In this document: one piece after another, positions 1 to 9,033 of the stretch
Position numbering within the stretch: position 1 is the first letter of the stretch
Layout: every line of letters starts with the position of its first letter
Source: Lachnospiraceae bacterium
Lineage (GTDB): Bacteria > Bacillota > Clostridia > Lachnospirales > Lachnospiraceae
Reading direction: 5' to 3'
Length of the DNA stretch: 64,000 nt
Assembly: GCA_024695145.1 (NCBI GenBank)
Contig: JAILIS010000046.1
Span: 17,118 to 81,117, forward strand
Position numbers and translations under genes: made by a program
Notes under the pieces: generated by a model
The model's input: the letters and a program-made list of their open reading frames with translations, nothing else
The model's database searches: none
Told to the model about the DNA's origin: nothing

Positions 1-988
1 CACCCAGTGTTATCGTTACGTGAAGTGTCTTTCCCTCATAGTTGAATTCGTAGCTCTCTATCGCGGATCTGATCCTGTTTGCGACTTCTATGGCAGTATC
101 GACACCGTCAGTGATAAGTATCAGGAATTCTTCGCCGCCCCATCTGCATGCGCTGTCCTTTGCCCTGATCTGTGCACTGATGATCTTGCTGATGTTCTTT
201 AATACAAAATCACCGCAGTCATGTCCGTATGTATCATTAAATATCTTAAAGTGATCTATGTCAGCCATGATCAGGCTGTAAGGAACATCATTGATAATGG
301 CATTTCTGTGAATACTGCTTAAGCGTTCGTCCATACTCCTGCGATTAAGAAAGTGTGTAAGAGGATCAAAGCTCGCTTCGTCTTCAAGACGTTCCTGTTC
401 ACTTTCCATCTGAAGCTGCATCGAATTGACCTCTACCGCAAAAAGTGCGGAGAACAGAAATGTTATGGCAAGTCCGACAATTATATTCATATAGCTCAGT
501 ACGACCTCGAAACCCATGAGAAACGTGCCTGCCAGTGGAGGAAATGCATATGTTATACCGCGCATCAGAACATAAGCCGATATAACCGTGACGGCTGTTA
601 CTAACGGATATATAAGCCTTCTCCGAAAAGAGGATATGGAAAATGTCAGATAGAAAGCTACCGGGATCAATCCGGACAGATAAAACATGAACTGATAATT
701 CCAACCGACAAAAAGAGTGGCAAGACACGCATGGAGAACAACCTCGATAAGTACAAATATATACAGTCTTCCATACAGTTTCAGATCGCTGACGATCCTG
801 GATGTATAAAAATACAGAATGACTATTACGGTATTATATACGCCCATAAAGGTGATGCCCATAATATAAAAGATGATCATGAATATAAAATGGATAATGG
901 CAATCCCGATCAGAAGTGCCGAATATCTCATTGCATCATAATTAGTCTGTTGATCGCCCCGGTGGCCGTATAAATACTTCTCAAGCAT
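1..988 (-). CDS. Membrane-anchored diguanylate cyclase (GGDEF), C-terminus cut by window start
   Basis: Makes cyclic di-GMP from two GTP. Reading leftwards from an ATG at 988, preceded by a GGAGA-type ribosome site, the frame stays open to base 1. Residues about 20-200 hold several hydrophobic segments, so a multi-pass membrane sensor region is likely. The cyclase domain follows, with DPLTHFLNRR at its start and the active-site motif GGEEF at residues 284-288 (bases 125-139). RAKD lies five residues before GGEEF and fits the RxxD inhibitory I-site, so product inhibition is expected. The last 40 or so residues of the domain lie outside the window. It diverges from the NusG-II/ruvAB operon. Family call is sure; the input signal is unknown. 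Confidence 0.93.
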   Translation of the reverse strand, partial: MLEKYLYGHRGDQQTNYDAMRYSALLIGIAIIHFIFMIIFYIMGITFMGVYNTVIVILYFYTSRIVSDLKLYGRLYIFVLIEVVLHACLATLFVGWNYQFMFYLSGLIPVAFYLTFSISSFRRRLIYPLVTAVTVISAYVLMRGITYAFPPLAGTFLMGFEVVLSYMNIIVGLAITFLFSALFAVEVNSMQLQMESEQERLEDEASFDPLTHFLNRRSMDERLSSIHRNAIINDVPYSLIMADIDHFKIFNDTYGHDCGDFVLKNISKIISAQIRAKDSACRWGGEEFLILITDGVDTAIEVANRIRSAIESYEFNYEGKTLHVTITLG

Positions 989-1012
989 CGTTATTCTCCG
1001 ATCACTTCCGTT

Positions 1013-1018
1013 ATTATA
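1013..1018 (-). promoter_or_regulatory. Candidate -10 box for the GGDEF gene
   Basis: The minus strand reads TATAAT here, 25 bases upstream of the GGDEF start codon. I find no good -35 hexamer at the right distance, so this is a weak call. Confidence 0.3.
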
Positions 1019-1057
1019 TCATCATTACTGTCATTAATCTATTTATAAAAATAACGG

Positions 1058-1086
1058 TTTACAAACATATGTTCGTGTAGTATCAT
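1058..1086 (+). promoter_or_regulatory. Promoter of the NusG-II / Gx / ruvAB operon
   Basis: TTTACA at 1058-1063 and TATCAT at 1081-1086 are separated by exactly 17 bases. The start codon of the first gene is 29 bases further on. The LexA-type box at 1062-1075 lies between the two hexamers and touches the -35. Confidence 0.6.
1062..1075 (+). promoter_or_regulatory. SOS box (LexA operator)
   Basis: The 14 bases CAAACATATGTTCG read CGAACATATGTTTG on the other strand. This matches 13 of 14 positions of the Bacillus LexA consensus CGAAC-RNRY-GTTYC. The box overlaps the end of the -35 and fills the spacer of the promoter of an operon that contains ruvA and ruvB, genes under LexA control in both Bacillus subtilis and Escherichia coli. 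LexA binding is inferred from sequence and position. Confidence 0.72.
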
Positions 1087-1114
1087 AATATATCGGATAA
1101 CAACAGGGATAATC

Positions 1115-1477
1115 ATGAATAAAAGAGACATTCTTTTGATAATAACGGTGATCATCTTATCGGTTGCGGGAACGGTGGCGGTATACAGCCGTTCTTCACC
1201 GGGAATAGCCTGCATATATATCAAAGGATCGCTATACGGACAATATGATCTTGCCGTGCCTTCAAGCATTCATATCACAAGTGATAACGGTATCGTTAAC
1301 GATATAGAGATATCCGAAGGCAGCATATATATGAAAAATGCCACATGTCCAGGAAAACAGTGCATGGCCTGCGGCAGGATCAGCCGTTCGAATGAGAGCA
1401 TATGCTGTGCACCCGCGCAGCTTCTTATAGTCATATCATCCGACAGGGAAAGAGAATATGATGCGATCACACAGTAA
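1115..1477 (+). CDS. NusG domain II-containing protein, membrane-anchored
   Basis: 120 residues. A hydrophobic segment at about residues 6-24 should act as an uncleaved anchor or signal. The rest matches the NusG_II/DUF1312 pattern: CPGKQC, then a GRIS segment, then ICCAPAQLLI, with four or more conserved cysteines. Despite the name it is not a transcription factor: the KOW-containing NusG core is absent and the protein is probably outside the membrane. It overlaps the next gene by 20 bases, and this pairing with a Gx-type membrane protein is common in Firmicutes. It is the first gene after the LexA-type promoter. Molecular role unknown. Confidence 0.82.
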   Translation: MNKRDILLIITVIILSVAGTVAVYSRSSPGIACIYIKGSLYGQYDLAVPSSIHITSDNGIVNDIEISEGSIYMKNATCPGKQCMACGRISRSNESICCAPAQLLIVISSDREREYDAITQ

Positions 1478-1964
1478 GAGTATCACCATGTGCGCTGCGC
1501 TTACCGCGGCAGGACTTATTCTCGGATATCTTGAAAGCTTTATAGTATTACCGGTACACATTCCGGGAGTTCGTATAGGTCTCGCGAATATAGTCAGCCT
1601 TATGGCATTTTATATAGCCGGACCCGTATATGCGGTTACGGTCACTTGTCTCAGGGTCATATTATCGGCGGTTTTGTTCGGCAGTCCCGTTAGTTTTATT
1701 TACAGTATTTCGGGGGCTGTAATGGCTCTTTTGGGGATGTATGTATTCTCAAAAGCCGGATTTTCGATATACGGTGTGAGTGTTGCGTGCGCTGTTCTTC
1801 ATAATACCGCACAGATATGTGTAGCTTTTATACTTGTCGGAAGCGGATATGTGTTTTATTATCTTGCTCCTTTGTGCGGTGTGGCTGTTATTACCGGTCT
1901 TATTGTCGGGTTTTTGTCAGACGTTCTGATCAACAGACTGGCCGGAATTACAGACGGATTTTAG
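1458..1964 (+). CDS. Gx transporter family / heptaprenyl diphosphate synthase component I-like membrane protein
   Basis: 168 residues, nearly all hydrophobic, with about five membrane segments. The motif LESFIVLPVHIPGVRIGLAN near residue 25 is typical of the Hpre_diP_synt_I (Gx transporter) family, which is related to ECF-type substrate-binding membrane proteins. Some databases name it HepI, but no prenyl synthase partner gene lies nearby, so a transport role is as likely. Two adjacent ATG codons (1458, 1461) could start it; GGGAAAGAGA just upstream serves either. It overlaps the NusG-II gene by 20 bases and sits 30 bases before ruvA, which puts it in the same operon. Confidence 0.8.
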   Translation: MMRSHSKSITMCAALTAAGLILGYLESFIVLPVHIPGVRIGLANIVSLMAFYIAGPVYAVTVTCLRVILSAVLFGSPVSFIYSISGAVMALLGMYVFSKAGFSIYGVSVACAVLHNTAQICVAFILVGSGYVFYYLAPLCGVAVITGLIVGFLSDVLINRLAGITDGF

Positions 1965-1994
1965 GAGAGTATAATATATGAGCGGAGGGATGAA

Positions 1995-2606
1995 ATGATC
2001 GGGTATCTGAAAGGCGAAGTCGCCGGAATATATGAAGACAGGATCATTCTGGAGGTAGGAGGCATAGGCTATAATGTTTATATGCCGGCAAGCTCCCTTG
2101 ATCTTATAGACGGTATCGGGATCGATATAAAGGTATACACATATCTTCACATCAGGGAAGATGCAATGCTGCTGTACGGTTTTCTTACCAAAGATGATCT
2201 GGAACTCTACAAGATGCTTATCAGCGTAAACGGTATCGGGCCTAAGGCCGGACTGGCTCTTTTGTCGGTTATGAATGCGGACGATCTTCGTTTTGCGATA
2301 ATGTCAGGTGATGCAAAACAGATAGGCCGTGCTCCCGGGATAGGCCCCAAGAGTGCCCAGCGGATAATAATCGACTTGAAGGACAAGATAGATCTGATGG
2401 ATGCTTTTGAGCAAAAGACCGCTCACATCTCCGAAAGTACCGGGGCAGGGTCTGATCTTAACGCTGTCCGCAAAGAGGCTGCGGAAGCTTTGACAGCTCT
2501 CGGCTATTCACAGACAGACAGCTACAAAGCCGTAAGACAGGTCGAAGCTGCGGATGATGTGGAGACCGTACTCAAGTCAGCCCTGTCACTAATGTCAAGA
2601 TTGTAG
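1995..2606 (+). CDS. ruvA: Holliday junction branch migration protein RuvA
   Basis: 203 residues, the usual length. RuvA tetramers bind the four-way junction and load the RuvB motor. Visible are the N-terminal OB-fold (MIGYLKGEV, then IREDAMLLYGF), the two helix-hairpin-helix motifs (SVNGIGPKAGLALLS and RAPGIGPKSAQRIIIDLKDK) and the C-terminal RuvB-contact domain (EAAEALTALGYSQTDSYKAV). GGAGGG lies a few bases before the ATG. The stop codon is immediately followed by ruvB. The LexA-type box upstream of the operon would make it SOS-inducible. Confidence 0.97.
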   Translation: MIGYLKGEVAGIYEDRIILEVGGIGYNVYMPASSLDLIDGIGIDIKVYTYLHIREDAMLLYGFLTKDDLELYKMLISVNGIGPKAGLALLSVMNADDLRFAIMSGDAKQIGRAPGIGPKSAQRIIIDLKDKIDLMDAFEQKTAHISESTGAGSDLNAVRKEAAEALTALGYSQTDSYKAVRQVEAADDVETVLKSALSLMSRL

Positions 2607-2615
2607 GTGGTAATG

Positions 2616-3626
2616 ATGCAAAGGACCATTGAGACAAAACTTACCGAAGAAGACATCAGGATCGAAGGAAGTCTCAGGCCGCAGAGGCTCGATGATTACA
2701 TCGGTCAGAAAAAGGCCAAGGAGAATCTTAAGATATATATAGAAGCCGCCCAAAAGCGCGGTGATACTCTTGATCATGTATTGTTTTACGGCCCTCCGGG
2801 ACTGGGCAAGACTACACTTGCATGTATCATCGCCAATGAAATGGGGGTACATATCAAGACCACAAGCGGTCCGGCGATCGAAAAGCCCGGAGAGATGGCT
2901 GCCATACTCAATTCTCTTTCGGAAGGAGATGTTCTTTTTATCGATGAGATACACAGATTGAACCGGCAGGTTGAAGAAGTTCTGTATCCCGCAATGGAGG
3001 ATTTTGCCATCGATATAATGGTCGGAAAGGGACCTACGGCCCGTTCTGTAAGACTTGACCTGCCGAGGTTTACTCTTGTTGGCGCAACAACAAGAGCCGG
3101 ACTTCTTACGGCACCTCTTCGTGACAGGTTCGGCGTCATCCACCGTCTCGAGTTCTATAATACAGATGAACTCGCAACGATAATACGTCATTCGGCAAAG
3201 GTACTTAATGTTGAGATCAAAGAGGACGGTGCCTATGAACTTGCCCGCAGGAGCCGAGGCACTCCGCGACTTGCCAACAGACTGTTAAAGCGGGTCAGGG
3301 ATTATGCTCAGGTAAGGCACGACGGAGTGATATGCGAGGCGGTTGCCATAGAAGCTCTGGATCTTATGGGAGTAGATCCTATGGGGCTCGATGCATCCGA
3401 CAGGAACCTGCTGCTCACTATGATACATAAGTTTTCCGGAGGACCTGTGGGTCTTGACACACTTTCCGCTGCAACGGGAGAGGATCCCGGAACGATATCA
3501 GATGTTATTGAACCTTATCTGATCCAGAACGGTTTTATCAACCGTACTCCGTCGGGAAGGGTCATTACGCAAAGCTGCTACAGGCATTTCGGGCTTGAGG
3601 CCCCATCAGAAGATACATCCAAATAA
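2616..3626 (+). CDS. ruvB: Holliday junction branch migration ATPase RuvB
   Basis: AAA+ motor that drives branch migration together with RuvA. Walker A is GPPGLGKT at about residue 59 and Walker B is LFIDEIHR. Sensor 1 (GATTRAG), the arginine finger region (LRDRFG) and the C-terminal winged helix (TPSGRVIT) are all present. The start needs a choice: a GTG at 2607 and ATGs at 2613 and 2616 are in frame. The ribosome site AGGTGG at 2605-2610 has a workable 5-base spacer only to 2616, so I use that; 2613 is possible. The gene starts within ten bases of the ruvA stop, so the two are probably coupled in translation. Confidence 0.97.
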   Translation: MQRTIETKLTEEDIRIEGSLRPQRLDDYIGQKKAKENLKIYIEAAQKRGDTLDHVLFYGPPGLGKTTLACIIANEMGVHIKTTSGPAIEKPGEMAAILNSLSEGDVLFIDEIHRLNRQVEEVLYPAMEDFAIDIMVGKGPTARSVRLDLPRFTLVGATTRAGLLTAPLRDRFGVIHRLEFYNTDELATIIRHSAKVLNVEIKEDGAYELARRSRGTPRLANRLLKRVRDYAQVRHDGVICEAVAIEALDLMGVDPMGLDASDRNLLLTMIHKFSGGPVGLDTLSAATGEDPGTISDVIEPYLIQNGFINRTPSGRVITQSCYRHFGLEAPSEDTSK

Positions 3627-3629
3627 AGG

Positions 3630-3658
3630 TTGTTTTATTCTCATCTTTTGGCTATAAT
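3630..3658 (+). promoter_or_regulatory. Housekeeping-type promoter of zapA
   Basis: TTGTTT at 3630-3635, a 17-base spacer, then a perfect TATAAT at 3653-3658. It begins right after the ruvB stop codon, so zapA has its own transcript. It also excludes the in-frame upstream ATG at 3630 as the zapA start. Confidence 0.75.
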
Positions 3659-3692
3659 ATGTACGTTAGTCTGTAATCTTTTGGAGGATAAA

Positions 3693-4040
3693 ATGATCGG
3701 GAACAATGATATTGAAGTCGTTATAGGGGGTAAGGTGATCACCCTTAGCGGTTCCGAAAGTGAAGAATATCTTCAGAAGGTAAGTTCATATATCAACAAC
3801 AAGATCGCCGAATATAATAATGTAGACTCGTTCAGAAGACAGCCCGCGGATATGCAGAATGTACTGCTTCTTCTTAATATAGCCGATGATTATTTCAAGA
3901 TCAAAAAGCAGATGGATGATCTTGCGGATGAGATCGAAGCAAAGGACAGAGAGCTGTATGATCTGAAGCATGAGCTCATAGCTGCTCAGATCAAGCTTGA
4001 AAGCAGGGAAAAGCAGATAAGAACATTTCAGGGGAAATGA
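3693..4040 (+). CDS. zapA: Cell division protein ZapA
   Basis: 115 residues. ZapA binds FtsZ and bundles its filaments at midcell. The N-terminal half has the ZapA fold signature (VVIGGKVITLSGSESEEYLQ, then VSSYINNKI). The C-terminal half, from about residue 65, is a charged coiled coil that forms the dimer or tetramer bundle. The ATG at 3693 has GGAGG eight bases upstream and lies about 30 bases after the predicted transcription start. The in-frame ATG at 3630 lies in the promoter itself. A strong hairpin follows the stop codon. Confidence 0.88.
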   Translation: MIGNNDIEVVIGGKVITLSGSESEEYLQKVSSYINNKIAEYNNVDSFRRQPADMQNVLLLLNIADDYFKIKKQMDDLADEIEAKDRELYDLKHELIAAQIKLESREKQIRTFQGK

Positions 4041-4044
4041 TAAA

Positions 4045-4072
4045 CGGGATGTCGAAAGACATCCCGATTTTT
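4045..4072 (+). terminator. Perfect hairpin with T run after zapA
   Basis: CGGGATGTC, loop GAAA, then GACATCCCG, followed by ATTTTT: a 9-bp stem without mismatch and a GNRA-type tetraloop. It should terminate the zapA transcript. It ends only 10 bases before the start codon of the next gene, so it may instead act as an intercistronic attenuator. Confidence 0.75.
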
Positions 4073-4082
4073 ATGAAGAACA

Positions 4083-6191
4083 ATGAATAATGAACATGTT
4101 GAATTGTTATCTCCGGCCGGAGACTATAAGTGTTTTGAAGCCGCAATGGATGCAGGTGCAGATGCGGTCTATCTTGGTCTTACACGATTTTCGGCCAGAG
4201 CCAAAGCTTCCAATTTCACTGTGGAAGAACTGAACAAGGCAATAGATAAAGCACATATTCTGGGCAGAAAGATATATCTTACAGTCAATACACTGCTTCG
4301 TGACGATGAACTGGACAACCTCTATTATATGCTTTATCAGCCGTATATCAACGGACTCGACGGGGTCATTGTCCAGGATACAGGTGTGATTACGAAGATA
4401 AAGGAAATGTTTATTGACCTTCCCATCCACGTCAGTACCCAGGCGGCCGTTACCGGAAGCAGCGGGGCTTTATATCTGAAAGAACTCGGCGCCGTCAGGA
4501 TAGTTCCGGCAAGAGAACTTTCACTTGATGAGATATCAAGGATGAAAAAGCTCAGCGGACTGGAGATAGAGTGTTTTATCCACGGAAGTCTTTGTTATTC
4601 ATATTCCGGTAAATGTCTCATGTCATCTTTTATCGGAGGCCGCAGCGGTAACAGAGGAAGATGCGCACAGCCGTGCCGGCTTCCCTATGATAATACATAT
4701 CCGCTCAGTCTGAAGGATCTTTGTACCATCGATCTTATCCCTGACCTTATCGGGGCCGGAGTGTCATCCTTTAAGATAGAAGGCCGGTTGAAGAGCAGTT
4801 CATATGTTTACGGCGTAACGTCAATATACAGAAAATACATTGACAGTTACTATAGAGGTGACGGATATCATGTGGATCCGCAGGACAGGACCAAGCTTGT
4901 ATCATATTATACAAGAGGCGGTAACTGCAGCGGTTATTACAGGACTTATAACAGCAGGGACATGATAACCATAGACAGTCCGTCATATCAGACAAGTACA
5001 GATGAGAGCCCGGAAGATACCGTTAAGGCTTCGACAGCGATCAATATAAAATGCAGTATCAAAAAAGACAAGAATTCAGTTATCACCGTATCCGGTAACG
5101 GTTACAGTGCAGAGACTGTTACGGATATAGTACCACAGATATCCCTAAAGCATCCTTTAAGCGCCGATGAAGCATGTGCTTCTCTTTGTAAAACAGGCGG
5201 TACGCCTTTTGTGGTCAAAGCTATAACAGCGGAGGTTGATGAAGGGCTTTTCCTCCCGAAACGAAAGCTCAACGAGATAAGAAGGCTGGGCTTAGATGCT
5301 TTTACGGCCGGGATCCTGTCAGGATACAAAAGAGATCCGGCAAAGTGTTTTGATACAAAACCTATCTCAAGCGGTCAAAACACGCAGCATGAAGATAAAA
5401 ACCCGGTTCCCGATGTCAGGGTATTTGTACTTAACGCGGATCAGGCAAGGGCGGCCGGCTCTTCCGGCGCGGATGCTCTTATTGTACCGATGTCCTTATA
5501 TTCATCGCTTTCCGCAGAGTTTTCGCATACCGCAAAGAAAATATATGTCAGTCTTCCTTATGTTATCAGGAATGAAAAAAGGATCCGTGATTTTATCCGT
5601 GATCATGATGTTGCCGGATATTACGTGTCAAACTTTGAGGCTCTTTATATTCTGAAGGAACTGTCATTTAACGGTGAGATCGTGGCCGATATGCATATGT
5701 ATGCATATAATAAAAAGGCTTATGAGCATTTTAGAGACCGCGGTATCAGAACCACTGTCCCGGTCGAACTTAACAGACATGAACTTATAAGACGCGGTAT
5801 ATTCGGTGAGGAGATGATCATTTACGGAAAACTGCCGATGATGATAAGTGCCAACTGTGTATACAATACCAAAACGGGGTGCAGATCCGTCAGAGGCGGG
5901 CATGATCTTTATATAACGGATCGCAAATCGGAACGTTTTTTCGTACACTGCGACTGCGATGAGTGCACCAATGTGATATACAACAGCGTTCCTTTGTCGG
6001 CAGCTGATGAAGACAGCCTGTTTGCTCGGCTGCGGCCGTCATCCGTCAGGTTCATGTTCACTGATGAAAGAGATGATATGGTTTCTGACATGATAGGCAG
6101 CTACCTGTCCGGAAGGAACAGTAACGGTTCGATAAATACAAAACCTTCCGGAAGATATACAAAAGGTCATCTGAACAGGGGAGTAGAGTAG
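4083..6191 (+). CDS. U32 family protein (peptidase U32 / RlhA-TrhP-like RNA hydroxylation factor) with C-terminal extension
   Basis: 702 residues. The N-terminal 300 residues carry the U32 core: ELLSPAGDYKCFEAAMDAGA, then DAVYLGL, then the signature region with FIHGSLCYSYSGKC and GNRGRCAQPCRLPY. Families of this core were first called collagenase-like peptidases, but RlhA and TrhP act in hydroxylation of 23S rRNA and tRNA. The long form with an extra domain, as here, resembles RlhA. A second cysteine cluster (HCDCDEC) lies near residue 620. No clear ribosome site precedes the ATG, which sits 10 bases after a hairpin and T run. The next gene starts one base after the stop. Protease or RNA-modification role cannot be separated by eye. 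Confidence 0.85.
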   Translation: MNNEHVELLSPAGDYKCFEAAMDAGADAVYLGLTRFSARAKASNFTVEELNKAIDKAHILGRKIYLTVNTLLRDDELDNLYYMLYQPYINGLDGVIVQDTGVITKIKEMFIDLPIHVSTQAAVTGSSGALYLKELGAVRIVPARELSLDEISRMKKLSGLEIECFIHGSLCYSYSGKCLMSSFIGGRSGNRGRCAQPCRLPYDNTYPLSLKDLCTIDLIPDLIGAGVSSFKIEGRLKSSSYVYGVTSIYRKYIDSYYRGDGYHVDPQDRTKLVSYYTRGGNCSGYYRTYNSRDMITIDSPSYQTSTDESPEDTVKASTAINIKCSIKKDKNSVITVSGNGYSAETVTDIVPQISLKHPLSADEACASLCKTGGTPFVVKAITAEVDEGLFLPKRKLNEIRRLGLDAFTAGILSGYKRDPAKCFDTKPISSGQNTQHEDKNPVPDVRVFVLNADQARAAGSSGADALIVPMSLYSSLSAEFSHTAKKIYVSLPYVIRNEKRIRDFIRDHDVAGYYVSNFEALYILKELSFNGEIVADMHMYAYNKKAYEHFRDRGIRTTVPVELNRHELIRRGIFGEEMIIYGKLPMMISANCVYNTKTGCRSVRGGHDLYITDRKSERFFVHCDCDECTNVIYNSVPLSAADEDSLFARLRPSSVRFMFTDERDDMVSDMIGSYLSGRNSNGSINTKPSGRYTKGHLNRGVE

Positions 6192-6192
6192 T

Positions 6193-7560
6193 TTGGGCAG
6201 GATTGTGATCGAAATATCACGGTATATGATCATAATATGTATGGCGGTATATACCATACAGTGTTTTGCCGTGTTCCGATTTTCAAATGAATATGACCGA
6301 AAGGGTATATACCTTCGGCAGAATTTCTTTATGGTCGTGATCCATTTCGCGGGCTTTATATCTCTGTATGCCCGGGATGGGGATATTCGCTATTTCAGGG
6401 CATATCTTATACAGCAGCTTGGAGTGCTGGCGATCCTTGTCGCATACAAGCTCATCTACCCCAGGGCAAACGCTCTCGTCATAAACAACATGTGCATGCT
6501 GATCACGATAGGACTTCTGATATTGACCAGGATCTCTTACGATCGGGCAATGAGACAGTTCTATATCGTAATGGGCAGTGTGGCCGTAACTCTTATTGTC
6601 CCGTACATCATCAGTCATATAAGGTTTTTTGAGAAGTTCAAATGGGTATACGTTTTTGTCGGGATCGGATCGCTGGCTGCAGTACTGTTGTTTTCCACGG
6701 TAATAAACGGATCAAAGCTTAATATTCACATTGCCAGTTATACTTTTCAGCCGTCGGAATATGTCAAGATAATCTTTGTTTTTGCGATCGCATCCATCCT
6801 GGCAAGAAAGCACGGTATGAGGGAGATACTTATTAGTGCCGCGGTTGCGGCCGTTCACGTGATACTTCTCGTTGCATCAAGAGATCTCGGAAGTGCCATA
6901 ATATTCTTTGTCGTATATTTTGCCATGCTGTATGCCGCAACAAAGAACATTCTGTATTATCTGATGGGTTTTGCTGCCGGAGCGGCTGGCGCATACGTGG
7001 GATACAGGATGTTTTCGCATGTCAGGGTGAGAGTCACGGCATTTCTTGATCCTATCGGGAACATCACAGATGCCGGATATCAGATATCGCAGAGTCTGTT
7101 TGCGATCGGAACCGGCGGATGGCTCGGCATGGGGATAGGACAGGGAGCTCCGTCAACGATCCCAGTAGTGTCGGCTGATTTTATATTTGCAGCGATATGT
7201 GAGGAGCTCGGTGTTGTCTTCGGAATGTGTCTTGTACTGTTGTGCCTGTCATGCTTTGTGATGTTCATGAACATCGCCATGAAGTTTGAGGATCCGTTTT
7301 TCAAACTGGTCGCACTGGGACTGGCTGTTGCATATATCTTTCAGGTATTTCTTACGATCGGTGGTGTGATAAAGTTCATCCCGCTGACCGGAGTAACGCT
7401 TCCGTTCGTCAGTTACGGAGGTACGAGTGTTGCCGTAACATGCTGTGTGTTCGCGGTAATACAGGGGCTGTACATAAGCAAAGGTAAGGATAATGCGCGT
7501 CCGCACCCGAAACCGGGTGATTTTAAGACCGAGAATCTTAATATAATGGAGCTTGAATAA
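6193..7560 (+). CDS. FtsW/RodA/SpoVE-family peptidoglycan glycosyltransferase
   Basis: 455 residues, about ten membrane segments. SEDS proteins polymerise glycan strands from lipid II. The family core is clear: FQPSEYVKI in the middle, then FLDP, AGYQISQSLFAIGTGGWLG, DFIFAAICEELG and LPFVSYGGTS near the C-terminus. The start is TTG at 6193, preceded by AGGGGAG at 6177-6183. The gene directly abuts a class B PBP gene, the expected transpeptidase partner. A longer N-terminal region with extra membrane segments resembles the actinobacterial RodA/PbpA type. A second SEDS-PBP pair is present at 44.5-49.2 kb, so this one may serve division or another special wall process. Confidence 0.92.
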   Translation: MGRIVIEISRYMIIICMAVYTIQCFAVFRFSNEYDRKGIYLRQNFFMVVIHFAGFISLYARDGDIRYFRAYLIQQLGVLAILVAYKLIYPRANALVINNMCMLITIGLLILTRISYDRAMRQFYIVMGSVAVTLIVPYIISHIRFFEKFKWVYVFVGIGSLAAVLLFSTVINGSKLNIHIASYTFQPSEYVKIIFVFAIASILARKHGMREILISAAVAAVHVILLVASRDLGSAIIFFVVYFAMLYAATKNILYYLMGFAAGAAGAYVGYRMFSHVRVRVTAFLDPIGNITDAGYQISQSLFAIGTGGWLGMGIGQGAPSTIPVVSADFIFAAICEELGVVFGMCLVLLCLSCFVMFMNIAMKFEDPFFKLVALGLAVAYIFQVFLTIGGVIKFIPLTGVTLPFVSYGGTSVAVTCCVFAVIQGLYISKGKDNARPHPKPGDFKTENLNIMELE

Positions 7561-9033
7561 ATGAAACTGTTCGGATCCGTAATAAAAAAGCGCGAAAAAA
7601 TCAAACGACGCGAAGGAAGACATCATATAGACAGTAACAGGCAGATAGCGGTCATAACATATCTGTTTCTGTTCCTGTTCATCGCCATGCTCGTATATCT
7701 CGGATATTTTACCCAGGTAAAGAATAAGAGCGTTATCAACAATACATACAACAAACGGCAGGCACTTCTTGAGTCAAGGCTTATCAGAGGGGATATCCTC
7801 TCAAGGGACGGCGAAGTCCTTGCGACGACAATGTCCGATAATGACGGCGGATATTACAGAAGCTATCCTTACAGGAATACCTTTGCACATATCGTCGGAT
7901 ATTCCACACACGGTGTTCTCGGGGTCGAGAGCATGGAAAATTTTACGCTCCTTTCATGTGACGGGAATATTGTCACAAGGGTTAGAAACGATCTGAAAGG
8001 TATGAAAAATCACGGAGACAATGTTTACACCACGCTCAATACACGTATGCAGGAAGCAGCATATGATGCCATGGATGACAGAAAAGGTGCAGTGATCGCA
8101 ATGAATGTCAAAACAGGTGAACTTCTGTGCGTTCTTTCGAAGCCTGATTTTGATCCGAATGAGGTGATGGCAAAATGGGATGTGTTCAACGCGGATACGG
8201 AAAACAGCCCGCTCCTTAACAGGGCATTCCTCGGATCCTATCCTCCGGGTTCGACCTTTAAGATAGTGACGGCTCTTGAATATCTTAAAGAGCATAACGG
8301 AAACGTATCCGATTACGGGTTCGAATGCACCGGAAGTTTCGAATACAAGGGTTCCGTGATCAGCTGTTATAACGAACAGGTTCACGGCTGGCTTAACTTT
8401 GATGACAGTTTTGCGAATTCATGTAATTCGAGCTTCGCAAATATATCGTCCCAGCTCAGCAAACGCAGATTTGCAGATACGATAGATTCGCTGATGTTCA
8501 ACTCCGAGCTTCCGCTGCCGTTCAAGTATTCCGAAGGGTATTGTGACATAGGGGAAGATTCGTCAACAGACGACCTGCTTCAAACAGGCATAGGACAGGG
8601 TCGGACACTCATCAGTCCCATTCACATGCTCATGATCACGTCAGCCATAGCAAATGACGGGGTACTTATGAGACCGTATGTAGTATCATCTGTAGTAAAT
8701 TCCGACGGAGGTACGATCAGTACGGTAAAAGCAAGAGAATACGGACGCCTTATGGACAGCAGATATTCGGAAAGTCTTAAAAAGATGATGCGTCAGGTCG
8801 TGGTCAACGGAACGGCGAGACGTATATTTGATACAAAGGGTTATGAGATTTCCGGAAAGACCGGTTCGGCGGAATATTCTTCAAACAAATCGCTCTCACA
8901 TGCCTGGTTTACGGGCTTTGCGGGAGCAGATGAACCGGAGATAGCAGTGACGGTTATCGTTGAGGGCGGAGGCTCCGGCGGTGCGGTGGCGGCTCCTGTT
9001 GCAAAAAGAGTATTTGACGCATATTTCAACTGA
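7561..9033 (+). CDS. Class B penicillin-binding protein (transpeptidase), PbpA/FtsI-like
   Basis: 490 residues. A single N-terminal membrane anchor (about residues 28-48) is followed by a short dimerisation region and the transpeptidase domain. The three active-site motifs are STFK (about residue 231, within YPPGSTFKI), SCNS in the SxN position, and GKTGSAEY near residue 434. It crosslinks peptidoglycan in the periplasm-like space. The ATG directly follows the stop of the SEDS gene, with GGAG in that gene's last codons, so the pair is translated together. The compact size, without PASTA domains, is like mycobacterial PbpA and unlike the enlarged PBP2 at 44.5 kb. Confidence 0.93.
   Translation: MKLFGSVIKKREKIKRREGRHHIDSNRQIAVITYLFLFLFIAMLVYLGYFTQVKNKSVINNTYNKRQALLESRLIRGDILSRDGEVLATTMSDNDGGYYRSYPYRNTFAHIVGYSTHGVLGVESMENFTLLSCDGNIVTRVRNDLKGMKNHGDNVYTTLNTRMQEAAYDAMDDRKGAVIAMNVKTGELLCVLSKPDFDPNEVMAKWDVFNADTENSPLLNRAFLGSYPPGSTFKIVTALEYLKEHNGNVSDYGFECTGSFEYKGSVISCYNEQVHGWLNFDDSFANSCNSSFANISSQLSKRRFADTIDSLMFNSELPLPFKYSEGYCDIGEDSSTDDLLQTGIGQGRTLISPIHMLMITSAIANDGVLMRPYVVSSVVNSDGGTISTVKAREYGRLMDSRYSESLKKMMRQVVVNGTARRIFDTKGYEISGKTGSAEYSSNKSLSHAWFTGFAGADEPEIAVTVIVEGGGSGGAVAAPVAKRVFDAYFN

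Noticed and set aside
353..604. Short plus-strand frame near the window start
   Set aside because: Falls within the GGDEF gene on the minus strand, which has full catalytic motifs.
2595..3191. 198-residue minus-strand frame
   Set aside because: Opposite ruvB; the plus strand is a certain gene.
3630..3692. Earlier zapA start at 3630
   Set aside because: The -35 and -10 of the zapA promoter lie within this stretch and there is no ribosome site before it.
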